Translations under genes and position numbers: made by a program
In this document: positions 1 through 11,133 of the stretch, piece after piece
Layout: each line of letters opens with the position of its first letter
Numbering within the stretch: the first letter of the stretch is position 1
The notes under the pieces: model-generated
The model's input: the letters and a program-made list of their open reading frames with translations, nothing else
What the model was told of the DNA's origin: nothing
The model's database searches: none
DNA from: Cryobacterium sinapicolor
Lineage (GTDB): Bacteria; Actinomycetota; Actinomycetes; Actinomycetales; Microbacteriaceae
DNA: 64,000 nucleotides
NCBI RefSeq assembly: GCF_004403465.1
Contig: NZ_SOGQ01000026.1
Coordinates: 40,551 to 104,550 of the forward strand
Direction of reading: 5' to 3'

Positions 1-130
1 GCGACGCACAGGTCACCAAGGACAGATGAGCCGGAGGCCGACGCAGTGCAATCGCTCGCTTATTGCGGTAGCGCCGCTTGCGCTGGACGGACGATCATGC
101 GATACCGCACCATGCCAAGGAGCACGCCAG

Positions 131-2917
<2,787 letters not shown>

Positions 2918-3300
2918 CGCTAAGTAGCGCACACGTGCGGCTCCACCCGGCGCTTAGCCTCGATCCCTTCCGGCGCACTGCGCACGGTGGACGGCCGGCC
3001 CTTCCCCAGTGGTCGGTACCGAGCCCGCGCCTCCACCCGTGACGACAGAGGTGCCCTGAATCGCCTCGGCGCGACGGCCGCGACCTACGAAGAGGCTCGA
3101 GCTGAGTTTCGCCATCAGGCGATGGCCTTGTCGACGTCGAACGGATGCTACTCGGCGAACTCTCCTCATCGGCCGCCGGTGAAGGCGGCTCGGTCGTCCG
3201 CTCGATCACGGCCGAGGAGAGCGCTCGTGCCCGCCGCTTTCTCGATTCGACCGCTACTTCGAAGGACGGCGCACGCGCAGTTCTGCCGTATTCTGGCACC
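2918..3300. other. intergenic stretch without a recognisable gene
   Basis: Reading frames here are short, overlap on both strands and resemble no family I know. The right end runs into the promoter and operator of the metal-sensor gene. I see no terminator with a T-run after the ATPase gene. Confidence 0.5.
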
Positions 3301-3344
3301 TTGTTAATACAGTGTTCGATGTATAGTCATCATGTGCTGACTAT
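3301..3344 (+). promoter_or_regulatory. promoter and dyad operator of the metal-sensor gene
   Basis: A possible -35 (TTGTTA, 3301-3306) is followed after 15 bases by a TAnnnT box (TATAGT, 3322-3327). Six bases further lies the GTG start codon at 3334, so the mRNA is probably leaderless. A perfect inverted repeat, ATAGTCA (3323-3329) and TGACTAT (3338-3344) with 8 bases between, covers the -10 box, the presumed transcription start and the start codon. This is the expected place for self-repression by an ArsR/SmtB dimer. That the gene product binds here is inference. Confidence 0.65.
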
Positions 3345-3684
3345 TACTACCCGTATTGACGTGATGAACCGGCTGGGCCGCGCGATGGCGGACCCGACGC
3401 GTTCTCGCATCCTCATCACCCTGCTGGACGGCCCGAGCTACCCGGCCATACTCTCCCGTGACCTGGGACTCGGCCGCTCTAACGTGTCAAACCACCTCAC
3501 GTGTCTGCGAGATTGCGGCATCGTCGTGGCACAAACTGAGGGGCGACAGACCCGCTACGAAATTGCAGACCCACACCTCGGCCGGGCGCTAACCGCGCTG
3601 GTCGACGTGACGCTGGCCGTTGAGGAGAACGCACCCTGCCTCGACCCGGCATGCTCGATCGCAGGCTGCTGCGAGGCGACCTGA
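3334..3684 (+). CDS. cmtR: ArsR/SmtB-family metal-sensing repressor, CmtR type
   Basis: Small winged-helix repressor (116 aa from the GTG at 3334) expected to leave DNA when it binds Cd(II) or Pb(II). The recognition region reads GLGRSNVSNHLTCLRDCG. Counting from this start, Cys57, Cys61 and Cys102 fall at exactly the positions of the metal ligands known for Mycobacterium tuberculosis CmtR, which also supports the start choice; an in-frame ATG lies at 3319. Three further C-terminal cysteines (107, 112, 113) are extra. The stop codon overlaps the start of the CDF transporter gene (TGATG), so the two are translated together. A perfect dyad over its own start region suggests autoregulation. Confidence 0.85.
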   Translation: MLTITTRIDVMNRLGRAMADPTRSRILITLLDGPSYPAILSRDLGLGRSNVSNHLTCLRDCGIVVAQTEGRQTRYEIADPHLGRALTALVDVTLAVEENAPCLDPACSIAGCCEAT

Positions 3685-4373
3685 TGACTGCCACAGTGAC
3701 CGCGGCCCGCCGAGCAGTCCTGCACCGCCGGGTGCGGTTCATTGTCGCCTTCACGATCATCTACAACGTGATCGAAGCTGTCGTGGCAATCTGGGCCGGC
3801 GCGTTGGCGTCCTCCGCCGCACTGATCGGGTTTGGCCTCGATTCGATCGTGGAAGTGCTCTCTGCTCTAGCCATTGCCTGGCAGTTCACCCGGAAGGACC
3901 CGGAGCGCTGGGAGAAGGCGACAGTGCGCGCGATCGGGATTGCGTTCTTTGCCTTGGCCGCATACGTGGTCACCGACTCCGTACTCTCACTCACCGGAGC
4001 CCAGGACGTGGACCACAGCCCGCTTGGTATCGGCATTGCGACCCTCAGCCTGCTGGTCATGCCCGTGCTGGCTTGGATCGAATTTGGAACCGGCCGCCAA
4101 CTCGGATCGAAAAGCGTGATGGCCGATGCCAGGCAACTCGTGTTGTGTATCTATCTCTCCGGAACCGTCCTCATCGGCTTGCTGCTCAACAGCCTATTCG
4201 GCTGGGCCTGGGCCGATTCCGTTGCGGCTCTCGTCGTCGCTGTGCTCGCGATCCGGGAAGGCGTTGAGGCGTGGCGCGGTGACGTTGAATCACCATCCGA
4301 AGTTCTCAGCGAGATGGTTGAGGATGACGACAACGAGCAACTCGAAGAGAGAACCAGCGACCGACGCAGCTAG
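3684..4373 (+). CDS. cation diffusion facilitator-like transporter
   Basis: Membrane protein of 229 aa with about six hydrophobic segments and the CDF-type acidic helix GFGLDSIVEVLSALAI near residues 48-63. A second acid-bearing helix (WADSVAALVVAVLAIREG) lies near the C-terminus. It is short: the usual cytoplasmic metal-binding domain is missing and the protein ends in an acidic, hydrophilic tail. The ATG at 3684 overlaps the stop of the CmtR-type gene, with GAGG 7 bases upstream; an in-frame ATG 11 codons earlier lies inside the repressor gene. The pairing with a CmtR-type sensor implies export of Cd, Pb or Zn; the ion is inferred from context only. Confidence 0.8.
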   Translation: MTATVTAARRAVLHRRVRFIVAFTIIYNVIEAVVAIWAGALASSAALIGFGLDSIVEVLSALAIAWQFTRKDPERWEKATVRAIGIAFFALAAYVVTDSVLSLTGAQDVDHSPLGIGIATLSLLVMPVLAWIEFGTGRQLGSKSVMADARQLVLCIYLSGTVLIGLLLNSLFGWAWADSVAALVVAVLAIREGVEAWRGDVESPSEVLSEMVEDDDNEQLEERTSDRRS

Positions 4374-5323
4374 GCCGACTCGGCCGGCCTCCGGCCGAAT
4401 AGTGACATCAATCTATGTAGATGAAGATGAACGCCTCCACAAGCTGCGGGGTCCTTGTCCAGAGGTGTTCGGTCGTTCTCGACCAGAGCTGCTACCCATG
4501 GATTCGCCGGGCATCAGGCCACGTGATCCAACGATTGCCAGTTCATCGCCCGCGCTTGTCTGGCAACAAACACCAAGGATGGGCGCCGGGAGGCCAGCTA
4601 TAGACGGGCGTACACTCAGCAGCAGGGCTGAACGGAGTCGTTCCAGTTGGGGCGGCCGGTTTGCGATCTCGGGGGCGGCGGGTACTCGAGCGAGGAGCAT
4701 GACAGTCGTCTAGGTGGATCACACAGTTGGACGGTGAGGTTGACGAACGGAAGGTGGACCACGTGATCGGGGACTCGAACGAAAATGTTGAGGAAGACGA
4801 ACCTGGTCCTGGGGTCGCGGCGCCGCTGGACCGCTGGCTGGTCTTGCCCGCTCGAGTGCCAGTGGACGAGCAGAGCATGTCCGTGCCGGCTTCGGACTCA
4901 CCTGACCCCGAGGGTGGAAGAAACCCTGACAACGACTGGTTGCTCCGCGGCGTGTAAACCAGCGTGCATCCAAACCGGGGCACGTTGAACACGAGCTAGG
5001 CCGGAGGCGGTCGCTAGACGCATGACATGAACCCTGGACGCGGTGCGGGGCCCAATAACCAAGCGCGCCGCGGCGTCGGGTCGAGGACTCGACGATGCCC
5101 GCCTGCCAGGTTGTGTCACGAAGGTACCCCGCGCGGGAGCACGCGTATTGCCGCGGCCCAGGCGTGCTGCCGCGAACGAACCTTGCCCAGGAGCCCACCG
5201 ACTACGGCTGTAAAACTAATCCACTCGACCACGATTGGCTGGATGATCAGAGTGGAAGATTGGGCGTGAGTTCCTCGCCTTCACAAGAGCGACGGTGTGT
5301 CGCTGCGGGAAATCGCACGGCGT
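4374..5323. other. 950-base stretch without a recognisable gene
   Basis: Only short frames are open on either strand (for instance 4543-4992 minus and 4719-5198 minus). Their translations are rich in Arg, Pro and Ser, as frame-shifted high-GC DNA gives, and resemble nothing I know. No tRNA, terminator or insertion-sequence ends were seen. It lies beside the broken end of the oleate hydratase fragment and may be recombination debris. Confidence 0.45.
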
Positions 5324-6568
5324 TCAGGGGAGTGGTGTTCGGGAAGGCTCTTCGGGCACTCGTGCCATTCCGGTGCGCACCGAATACTCGACCGTGAAGA
5401 TGGTGTCTCGGGTCCCGGCTTCGGCGAACTGACCGAGAAACGCGAAATTGACCGCGTTGGACGGGACCACAGCGGGTCGGTCGTTTGCTTGCCGGGGCAT
5501 GAAGAACGCCGTGATGTAGGGCATCATCACGGGCACGCACGTGGCGGCCTCCGCGGCGAGCTCGGCGATCTCGGCTAGAGGGACGCCCATGTAGTAGAGC
5601 CACTCCTGAGTGATCTCCTCACCGGTGCACTCCTGCATGGACTTCTTCACGTAGTCGCCAGGCTTGTCGACGAAAAGCGAGTACACCCAGACCACGATCT
5701 GGTCCTGGGGTTGCTGCTTGAAGTGCGGCTGGCGGTTGACGGTCCAGCTCAGCAGCCAGGAGGAGTCCGTGGCGGTGACGCTGCCGCCGGTGACGACCCT
5801 CCCGCTGAATGGATCGCGTTTGGCGATCTTCTCGATGTACGCAGGGATGCGCCTGTCCAGCGTTGTGACCGTTGCCGACTCCCACTTGGTCTGCGGTATG
5901 TGCGAGCCGAAGACGTCCGGGTGCCCGAACGACGGGTCCTGTGCGGCAATGCGGCGCCACAGGTCCCAGGCCGGGGCTGGGCCCTGGTCAAGCTTTGCCG
6001 GTGTGTGCTGGTCCCCGTTGTCGGAGTTTTCCGTCAGTGAGCCGATTGTGGTGAGTACGAGGTCATCGTCGCCGAGATCGATGCCGCCGCTGACGCCCTC
6101 AGCGATCCAGTGGATGGCCGTGGCGGTTTTGCGGTCGGCCGTGATCGCGAAGTCGACGTCGGTGACCTCCGTGCCGAACCTGAATGTCACGCCCTGGTCG
6201 AGCAACCAACGGTACAAGGGCAGCACAAGGGACTCGTACTGGTTGTATTTCGTGAACTTCAGGGCCGTGAAGTCGGGCAGTCCGCCGATGAGGTGGATGA
6301 AGCGGTTCAGGTACAGCTTCATCTCGAGAGCGGAGTGCCGCTCCTCGAAGGCGAACATGGTTCGCCAATACATCCAGAAGGTGGTGGTGAGGAAGTCCTC
6401 GCTGAAGACCTCGTTGATCCGCTTACCCTCCATCGACTCACGGGTGGCCAAGAAGACCTTGGTGAGTTCCTGTTGGGAACTTTCGGAGAGATCGAAGCGG
6501 CCTCCGGTGCCGGCGTCCTGGCCCCGCTTGACCGTGGCCCGCTGAAGGGAATAGTTCGGGTCGTCTCG
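5324..6568 (-). pseudogene. oleate hydratase fragment, both ends missing
   Basis: Oleate hydratases (67-kDa myosin-cross-reactive antigen family) are FAD flavoproteins of about 570-650 aa that add water to the double bond of oleic acid. This open frame of about 414 codons carries the unmistakable middle: FWMYWRTMFAFEERHSALEM, LYLNRFIHLIGGLPD, KFTKYNQYESLVLPLYRWL, then QPQDQIVVWVYSLFVDKPGD and EYSVRT. The first part of the family, including the FAD-binding GxGxxG, is absent. Homology begins at about 6568 (RDDPNYS), directly after the stop codon of the radical SAM gene and in the same frame. At the other end it stops after EYSVRT, and about 15 unrelated residues lead to a stop. The frame has no internal stop, so the damage looks recent. 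Without the nucleotide-binding domain it should be inactive. A TTG at 6449 could start a 375-aa product. Confidence 0.85.
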
Positions 6569-7615
6569 CTAGGCGCAGGGGAACCACTCCGCGGCGCGGT
6601 CGGCCGCGCGGCGGTGTGCCACGAAACGGCGGGTGATCTCTGCGATCGCATCCGCAAGGGGGAAGATGTCTCGAGTCACGAACTGGTCGTCGTGATCGGC
6701 CGCGACCGGATGCCAGTACACACCGTCGGCTGTGATCGTGACCTCGGGGATCAGCGAGTCGACCGTGAGCTCGATGCCGGAGTCGGCGACACCGCGGTGC
6801 GCGAGCGCGCGAATGACCTGATCCTCGCGTGAGATTCCGAGGGTGTCGAGGAAGACGTGGAATGGATCGAGCTCGTGCATCTGATCGGCGGGAAGAGTGG
6901 CCGCGACCTTCACGCGGAACCCCTCCTCATGCGCGATGCGGATGCCGCTGACGGCCTTCGCCCACGACCCGGTTCCGCGGTGACTGTCGTGGATGGCCGG
7001 AGTGGCTGAATCGACGCTGACCTGGAGGGTGAGCCGGGACCGATCCATTCGGCGCAGGCGCTCGAGTCGAGCGCCTCGGAACAGCATTCCGTTGGTGAGC
7101 AGTGTCGTGGGAAGTGCGTCGGTGCACGACTTCACGAGATCATCGAGGTCGTTCAGAAGGAACGGCTCGCCCCCCGTGAGGATGAGTTCGCCGACCCCCG
7201 CGTCGGCGGCCTCACGCGCGATCTGTTGGAGCCGGTCGGCCCCAATCGCCCGCCGTTCCGCCTTCGGTGACGAGCGAACGCAACAGTAGTCGCAGGCGAG
7301 GTTGCAGTCGAAGTTCGTGTAGACCCACACCCGCGATCCCGGTCGTTGAGCGGGGTCGAGTTGCGCGAGCGGGTCGGGGGTGCGCCCGTGACGAACGGTC
7401 AGGGTCGTTTCCTCGGCCACGACGATCTCGTTGCCGCTCGCGGCACACCACGCCGCAACGAGGCCGAGCGCGGCAGCACGGTGCGCTTGTCGAAGTCCGA
7501 CAGTCACCGTCCCGCCCCTCGGTACACGCCCGATGCCTTCGATGAGGTCGAGGACGACACCCATCGCGGTGGGTTCGGCCACCGACGGGCTCACGGGCGA
7601 GGTCGGGGTCACCAT
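6569..7615 (-). CDS. radical SAM protein with possible TusA-like N-terminal domain
   Basis: 348 aa. Residues 104-111 (CNLACDYC) are the CX3CX2C site for the [4Fe-4S] cluster that cleaves S-adenosylmethionine, and LTGGEPF (146-152) is the SAM-binding motif. Residues about 15-78 (IGRVPRGGTVTV ... VAAWCAASGNEIVVAEE) resemble the second half of TusA-type sulfur carriers but lack their CPxP cysteine; this match is my judgement by eye. The C-terminus ends in WFPCA, beside the breakpoint of the oleate hydratase fragment, so a truncated C-terminus cannot be excluded. It is last in a five-gene operon. Its ATG overlaps the end of the PhnD-like gene by 7 bases; a GTG one codon later would repeat the 4-base GTGA overlaps of the other junctions. 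Substrate unknown. Confidence 0.8.
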   Translation of the reverse strand: MVTPTSPVSPSVAEPTAMGVVLDLIEGIGRVPRGGTVTVGLRQAHRAAALGLVAAWCAASGNEIVVAEETTLTVRHGRTPDPLAQLDPAQRPGSRVWVYTNFDCNLACDYCCVRSSPKAERRAIGADRLQQIAREAADAGVGELILTGGEPFLLNDLDDLVKSCTDALPTTLLTNGMLFRGARLERLRRMDRSRLTLQVSVDSATPAIHDSHRGTGSWAKAVSGIRIAHEEGFRVKVAATLPADQMHELDPFHVFLDTLGISREDQVIRALAHRGVADSGIELTVDSLIPEVTITADGVYWHPVAADHDDQFVTRDIFPLADAIAEITRRFVAHRRAADRAAEWFPCA

Positions 7616-8421
7616 CTCGGGGCGATTCTCTGCTCGCTCACGGCGGCAACGAGGGACGAGTAGCCCTCAAGCCTCGGAGGAACCCAGGCCTGCAGGCCCT
7701 CCATCTCCATGATCGGACGATGCTGCGGATTCTGCCAATCCATTGCGAGCAGATTCGCGACCCAGAGATCCGCGCGCTCAATAGTGAGCGACGGCATCGC
7801 GGTGAAGTTGCAGTGGCTGTACTCAGGTGAAGTCCAGAACGATTCGAACGCCCCGGGCAGCAACTCACCTCGCCCGATGGCGTTCCACGTGTTGATGCCG
7901 ATCGCGGCGGCATCCGCCCGATCGTCGAGCACTGCACGCAGGGCATCGAGCTCGCTTCGACCGGTGTCGCCGTGTTTTCCCACGTCGCTGTCGATCCGGG
8001 TGAGACTGACGTCTCCCTCACCGAGGCCGGCCTCGCGCAGGAAGTGAATCGGAAGGATCGCCGCCTGGGCCGAATCACGCGATCCTAGAACCAGGCGGCG
8101 GCCGCGAAGGCTCTCGAGCGAGGTGAACCCGCTCCCCGAGCGAGCCACGAACACCGTCTTGAAGACGAGATCCGTGTCGCGCGAGGCGAGAGCGCGGCAT
8201 GCGCCATCGGTTTGGGCGACGGTGCGCACCCAGGCGAGGTTGGTGTTCCAGGCGAGATCGAGCGATCCGGAGATGAGAGCATCGACCTGCCTGCCGTAAT
8301 TGGAGAACAGCACGAAGTCGATCGGTGTCGTGGTCTCGGCAAAGTAGTCCCGCAACCCTTCCCAGATCGGTACGACGTTGGGCGAGTAGGCGACCGAGCC
8401 GATGACGAGTGGAGCGTTCAT
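7609..8421 (-). CDS. PhnD/SsuA-like substrate-binding protein without signal peptide
   Basis: 270 aa. The start (PLVIGSVAYSPNVVPIWEGL) and LFSNYGRQVDALISGSLDLAWNTNLAWV resemble periplasmic-binding-protein-like domains of the PhnD/SsuA group, as do the LRGRRLVLGSRDSAQAAILP segment and the DDRADAAAIGINTW region. No signal peptide or lipobox is present and no ABC permease or ATPase lies nearby, so this is probably a cytoplasmic ligand-binding protein or enzyme rather than a transport receptor. Its ATG overlaps the upstream stop as ATGA and its own stop overlaps the radical SAM start, so it is made as part of one coupled operon. Ligand unknown; a sulfur- or phosphorus-containing anion is possible from family only. 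Confidence 0.7.
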   Translation of the reverse strand: MNAPLVIGSVAYSPNVVPIWEGLRDYFAETTTPIDFVLFSNYGRQVDALISGSLDLAWNTNLAWVRTVAQTDGACRALASRDTDLVFKTVFVARSGSGFTSLESLRGRRLVLGSRDSAQAAILPIHFLREAGLGEGDVSLTRIDSDVGKHGDTGRSELDALRAVLDDRADAAAIGINTWNAIGRGELLPGAFESFWTSPEYSHCNFTAMPSLTIERADLWVANLLAMDWQNPQHRPIMEMEGLQAWVPPRLEGYSSLVAAVSEQRIAPRW

Positions 8422-9593
8422 GCTGCGGCCCCGGCCGTCTCGGGCTGTGGAGCCCCGGCAGCAGCCGTCGGCGCATCGAAGAGGGATCGGCCGGTGATCG
8501 CACGACCATAGAACTCGTAGAGCACGTCGGATGTCGGGGCCATCACGTGTCCCGCTCGCGCGTCGCGGAAGTAGCGGTCGATCTGCAGGTGCTCAGAGAA
8601 CGCCGCTCCGCCGCACACGCGCATGGCGACATCCGTGACACGCAGCGCAGCATCGTTTGACGATGCTTTACTTCCGAGCACGAAAAGGGGAGTGTCGTCT
8701 TCGGGAGCGGCGACCTTGCCCGCGGCCACGTCGAGGTAGGCGCTCGCATTGGCGAGATCGATCGACATCTTCGCGAGCTGTGCCCGGATGGTCGGCAAAG
8801 ACGACAGGCTCTGATCGAGATGCTCGAGCCGCGCTCCCATCGTGTGCCGTACCGCGGCGTCGACCGCGGCTCGGCTGAGACCGATCGACACGGCGGAGTT
8901 GCCCAGGTTGAACCACGGCAACACCTGCCCCATCATCAGATCGAACCCTCCACCCGCCGCGCCTAGACGGAAGCCCTCGGTCGTGTCGACGTCGACGGTC
9001 ATCGGGCTCGAAGAGTTCCCACGGAATCCCATGCCCTTCCACGGGCGATCGATCGACAGGCCGGTCGTGCCGGCGGGGATCGCAAAGAGGTCCACACCCT
9101 CCGCATCCGGTGTGCCCGTGGAGATGACGTAGACGTCTGCGTGGCCGGCCGAGGTGACCCAGCTCTTCTTCGCGGAAACCCGGATGCCCTCCGGTATCGA
9201 TGTCGCTCGCGAAACGGGCGCCCAGAAGTGGGAGCGCGAACCTGCTTCGGAGAAGGCCAGCGACGCGAGCGAGCGGCCGCTCGCGAGGTCGGCGAGCAGT
9301 CCCGGCATCCCGGTGGGCGGCGCCGCAGCGATCGGCATCGCGGCGCTCACGTGCATGAGGTAGATCATCGCTGTCGACCCGCAGGCGCCGGCGAGGGCAC
9401 CGGCCACCAGTACAAGCTCCCGCGGTCCTCGGCCCAGCCCACCGACCTCGGTTGGAAGAGTCAGTCCAAGCAGTCCCGATGACCGCAGCGCGGCGACCGC
9501 TTCCTCGGGAAAGCGGCCCTCAGCATCCACGTCATGCGCATGCCGGCGGGCGATCTCCACAACGGGATTCAGTAATTTGACAACATCGATCAC
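8418..9593 (-). CDS. acyl-CoA dehydrogenase-like flavoprotein
   Basis: 391 aa with the full acyl-CoA dehydrogenase layout: helical N-terminal domain, middle domain with LAFSEAGSRSHF (112-123) and KKSWVTSAGHAD, then the C-terminal helical domain with RVCGGAAFSEHLQIDRYFRDARAG (about 325-348). Where short-chain dehydrogenases have the catalytic glutamate (YEGT motif) this protein reads VMAPTSD (350-356), so the usual base is absent. Members lacking it include flavin monooxygenases such as DszC and other sulfur-acquisition enzymes; oxygenase activity here is inference. The GTG start overlaps the preceding stop as GTGA and its stop overlaps the next ATG. Part of the five-gene coupled operon. Confidence 0.8.
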   Translation of the reverse strand: MIDVVKLLNPVVEIARRHAHDVDAEGRFPEEAVAALRSSGLLGLTLPTEVGGLGRGPRELVLVAGALAGACGSTAMIYLMHVSAAMPIAAAPPTGMPGLLADLASGRSLASLAFSEAGSRSHFWAPVSRATSIPEGIRVSAKKSWVTSAGHADVYVISTGTPDAEGVDLFAIPAGTTGLSIDRPWKGMGFRGNSSSPMTVDVDTTEGFRLGAAGGGFDLMMGQVLPWFNLGNSAVSIGLSRAAVDAAVRHTMGARLEHLDQSLSSLPTIRAQLAKMSIDLANASAYLDVAAGKVAAPEDDTPLFVLGSKASSNDAALRVTDVAMRVCGGAAFSEHLQIDRYFRDARAGHVMAPTSDVLYEFYGRAITGRSLFDAPTAAAGAPQPETAGAAA

Positions 9594-9991
9594 GGTCTGC
9601 CTTTCGTCGGGTCGTGCGGCTGGGCTGGGGGAGCTGGTGACAACGAGAGTGCGAGCAGTGCCATGCCCAGGCCGCCGGCCACCGCCATCGCTGAGGCGTC
9701 ACCGCCGAGAGGCCGGACCGACAGGGCGAGGCCCACGAGCTGGAGGAGGGCGGCTCCCGTCAGCAGCGTCCCTGCAATCAATCGCAGCAGCCGGCTCCGG
9801 ATGATGCCGCTCACGATCGCGAGAATGCCGGCGGCCACCAGGATGCTCGCGCCGACCAGTCCGATGTTCACGAATCGAAACTCAGTGGGGAGCGAGGTGC
9901 CGAAGACGAAACCGGCAAGAACGATCGCGGCGGCACCGATCACTACCGTCCCGCGGTCGTAGGCCGTCGATGTTCCGAAGACGCTTGTCAC
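9590..9991 (-). CDS. small four-helix membrane protein
   Basis: 133 aa with four hydrophobic segments, roughly residues 13-33, 40-64, 67-89 and 100-116, and a proline-rich tail. No family recognised. I set the start at the GTG at 9991 because it overlaps the DoxX-like stop as GTGA, the junction type used throughout this operon. A longer frame back to 10138 would overlap the upstream gene by about 150 bases and adds an unrelated Arg-rich segment. It may form a membrane unit with the DoxX-like protein made just before it. Confidence 0.65.
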   Translation of the reverse strand: MTSVFGTSTAYDRGTVVIGAAAIVLAGFVFGTSLPTEFRFVNIGLVGASILVAAGILAIVSGIIRSRLLRLIAGTLLTGAALLQLVGLALSVRPLGGDASAMAVAGGLGMALLALSLSPAPPAQPHDPTKGRP

Positions 9992-10524
9992 GACACCCTC
10001 AACATGAGACGTGAGAGTCGTCCGGATGACGCCGACCACGACGTGCGCAGTAGTCCGTCGACTCCATAGCAGCGCCCGGCCGCAGTCGCGAAGAGGGCGA
10101 GATGAGCGAGCCCCATCAGGTAGTACGACCACTGCCACTCATCGGGTGCGAACAGCACCGAGAGGGTGATCGCCAATGTTTGGCCGATACCGACGACGGC
10201 CCAGAATCGTGTCGCGAGGCCGACAAGCAGGAAAGCGCCCAGCCCGCCCTCGATCAGAAGCGTGAACCATCCGAAGACGACAATGTTCGGCAGCACGACC
10301 ACGTCGACGAACGTTGAATACGGCGCGAACACCGGATGCGAAACGGCCAGGCCGGCCCAAAAGTACAGGCCGTCGTTATTCGCCCGGCCAAAGTCCGGGG
10401 GTACCTTCCACGCGACATTTTGGATCCACATGAGGGCGACGCCGCAGCGGAGCGCGGCGATCATGATTCTCGAAGCGCGCGACATCTCCGGGGCGTCGAC
10501 TAGTGCGCTCGCCGCTGTGGACAT
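9988..10524 (-). CDS. DoxX/DoxD-family membrane protein
   Basis: 178 aa with four hydrophobic helices. The pattern ALMWIQNVAWKVPPDFG, then GWFTLLIEGGLGAFLLVGLATRFWAVVG, then EWQWSYYLMGLAHLALFATAAGRCYGVD is typical of DoxX (DoxD is the small subunit of archaeal thiosulfate:quinone oxidoreductase). First gene of the five-gene operon; AAAGGA lies 6 bases before its ATG. It could pass electrons to the quinone pool or anchor the soluble flavoprotein and radical SAM enzyme, but neither is shown by the sequence. Confidence 0.75.
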   Translation of the reverse strand: MSTAASALVDAPEMSRASRIMIAALRCGVALMWIQNVAWKVPPDFGRANNDGLYFWAGLAVSHPVFAPYSTFVDVVVLPNIVVFGWFTLLIEGGLGAFLLVGLATRFWAVVGIGQTLAITLSVLFAPDEWQWSYYLMGLAHLALFATAAGRCYGVDGLLRTSWSASSGRLSRLMLRVS

Positions 10525-10832
10525 GGGTTCCTTTCGACGAGATCAGTCAAACCACATCGAGCGTTGAGCGCAACGACGAAAACATTACGAGACCCTGACA
10601 GGTCGGGGGCGGTCGGCTAGCGCAACCGTCTGGTGACCGGTGACGATCATGTAGGGCCAATTTTTTTGACATCAGCGATTTCCGCTGCGACAAACATGTA
10701 CCGACCGCGAACTCAACCTGGGGGTGGCTATTCCAGGGGCGGCGGAAAATTGGAGGATTTCCCACCGAGCAATCCGCTGGCGAAGTCCTCGAACCCGTCC
10801 GCGGGAACCAGGAAGCTGGCGATCCTGCTCGA
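10525..10832. other. upstream region of the five-gene operon
   Basis: Must hold the promoter of the minus-strand operon; no convincing -35/-10 pair stands out. A small dyad CGTTG-N4-CAACG lies at 10562-10575 and a seven-T tract at about 10662-10668. No gene recognised. Confidence 0.4.
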
Positions 10833-11133
10833 AACCGCAACACGAACGTGACCACCCCGGTGTTCACCGGGACCACGGAGACCGGGGCGACCGTGACCCT
10901 GTACACCGGGGCGTCCGTGGTCGGCGACAGTCGCAACCCTCGTCATCCGTCTACGACGGCACCACGCCGATCGGAAGCCTGACCACCACGACGACCACAT
11001 ACTCGATCACCTCGAGCCTGCTCCCGGACGGCGCCCGCACCGTGACCGCGAAGGCGACCGACCTCGCCGGCGACGTGTCCGTCGTCTCCACGGACACGAC
11101 CGTCACGATCGGCACGCTCGCGCCGCCGCTCCG
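10833..11133 (+). pseudogene. remnant of a bacterial Ig-like repeat surface protein
   Basis: Two pieces of a Big-type immunoglobulin-like repeat lie in different forward frames. Roughly 10845-10935 reads TTPVFTGTTETGATVTLYTG. After a shift, about 10945-11128 reads SVYDGTTPIGSLT, then SSLLPDGARTVTAKATDLAG and a DTTVTIGT ending. Together they match one repeat unit of secreted adhesin-like proteins, but with a frameshift, no start, no signal peptide and no anchor. I read it as decay debris of a larger gene. Confidence 0.65.
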
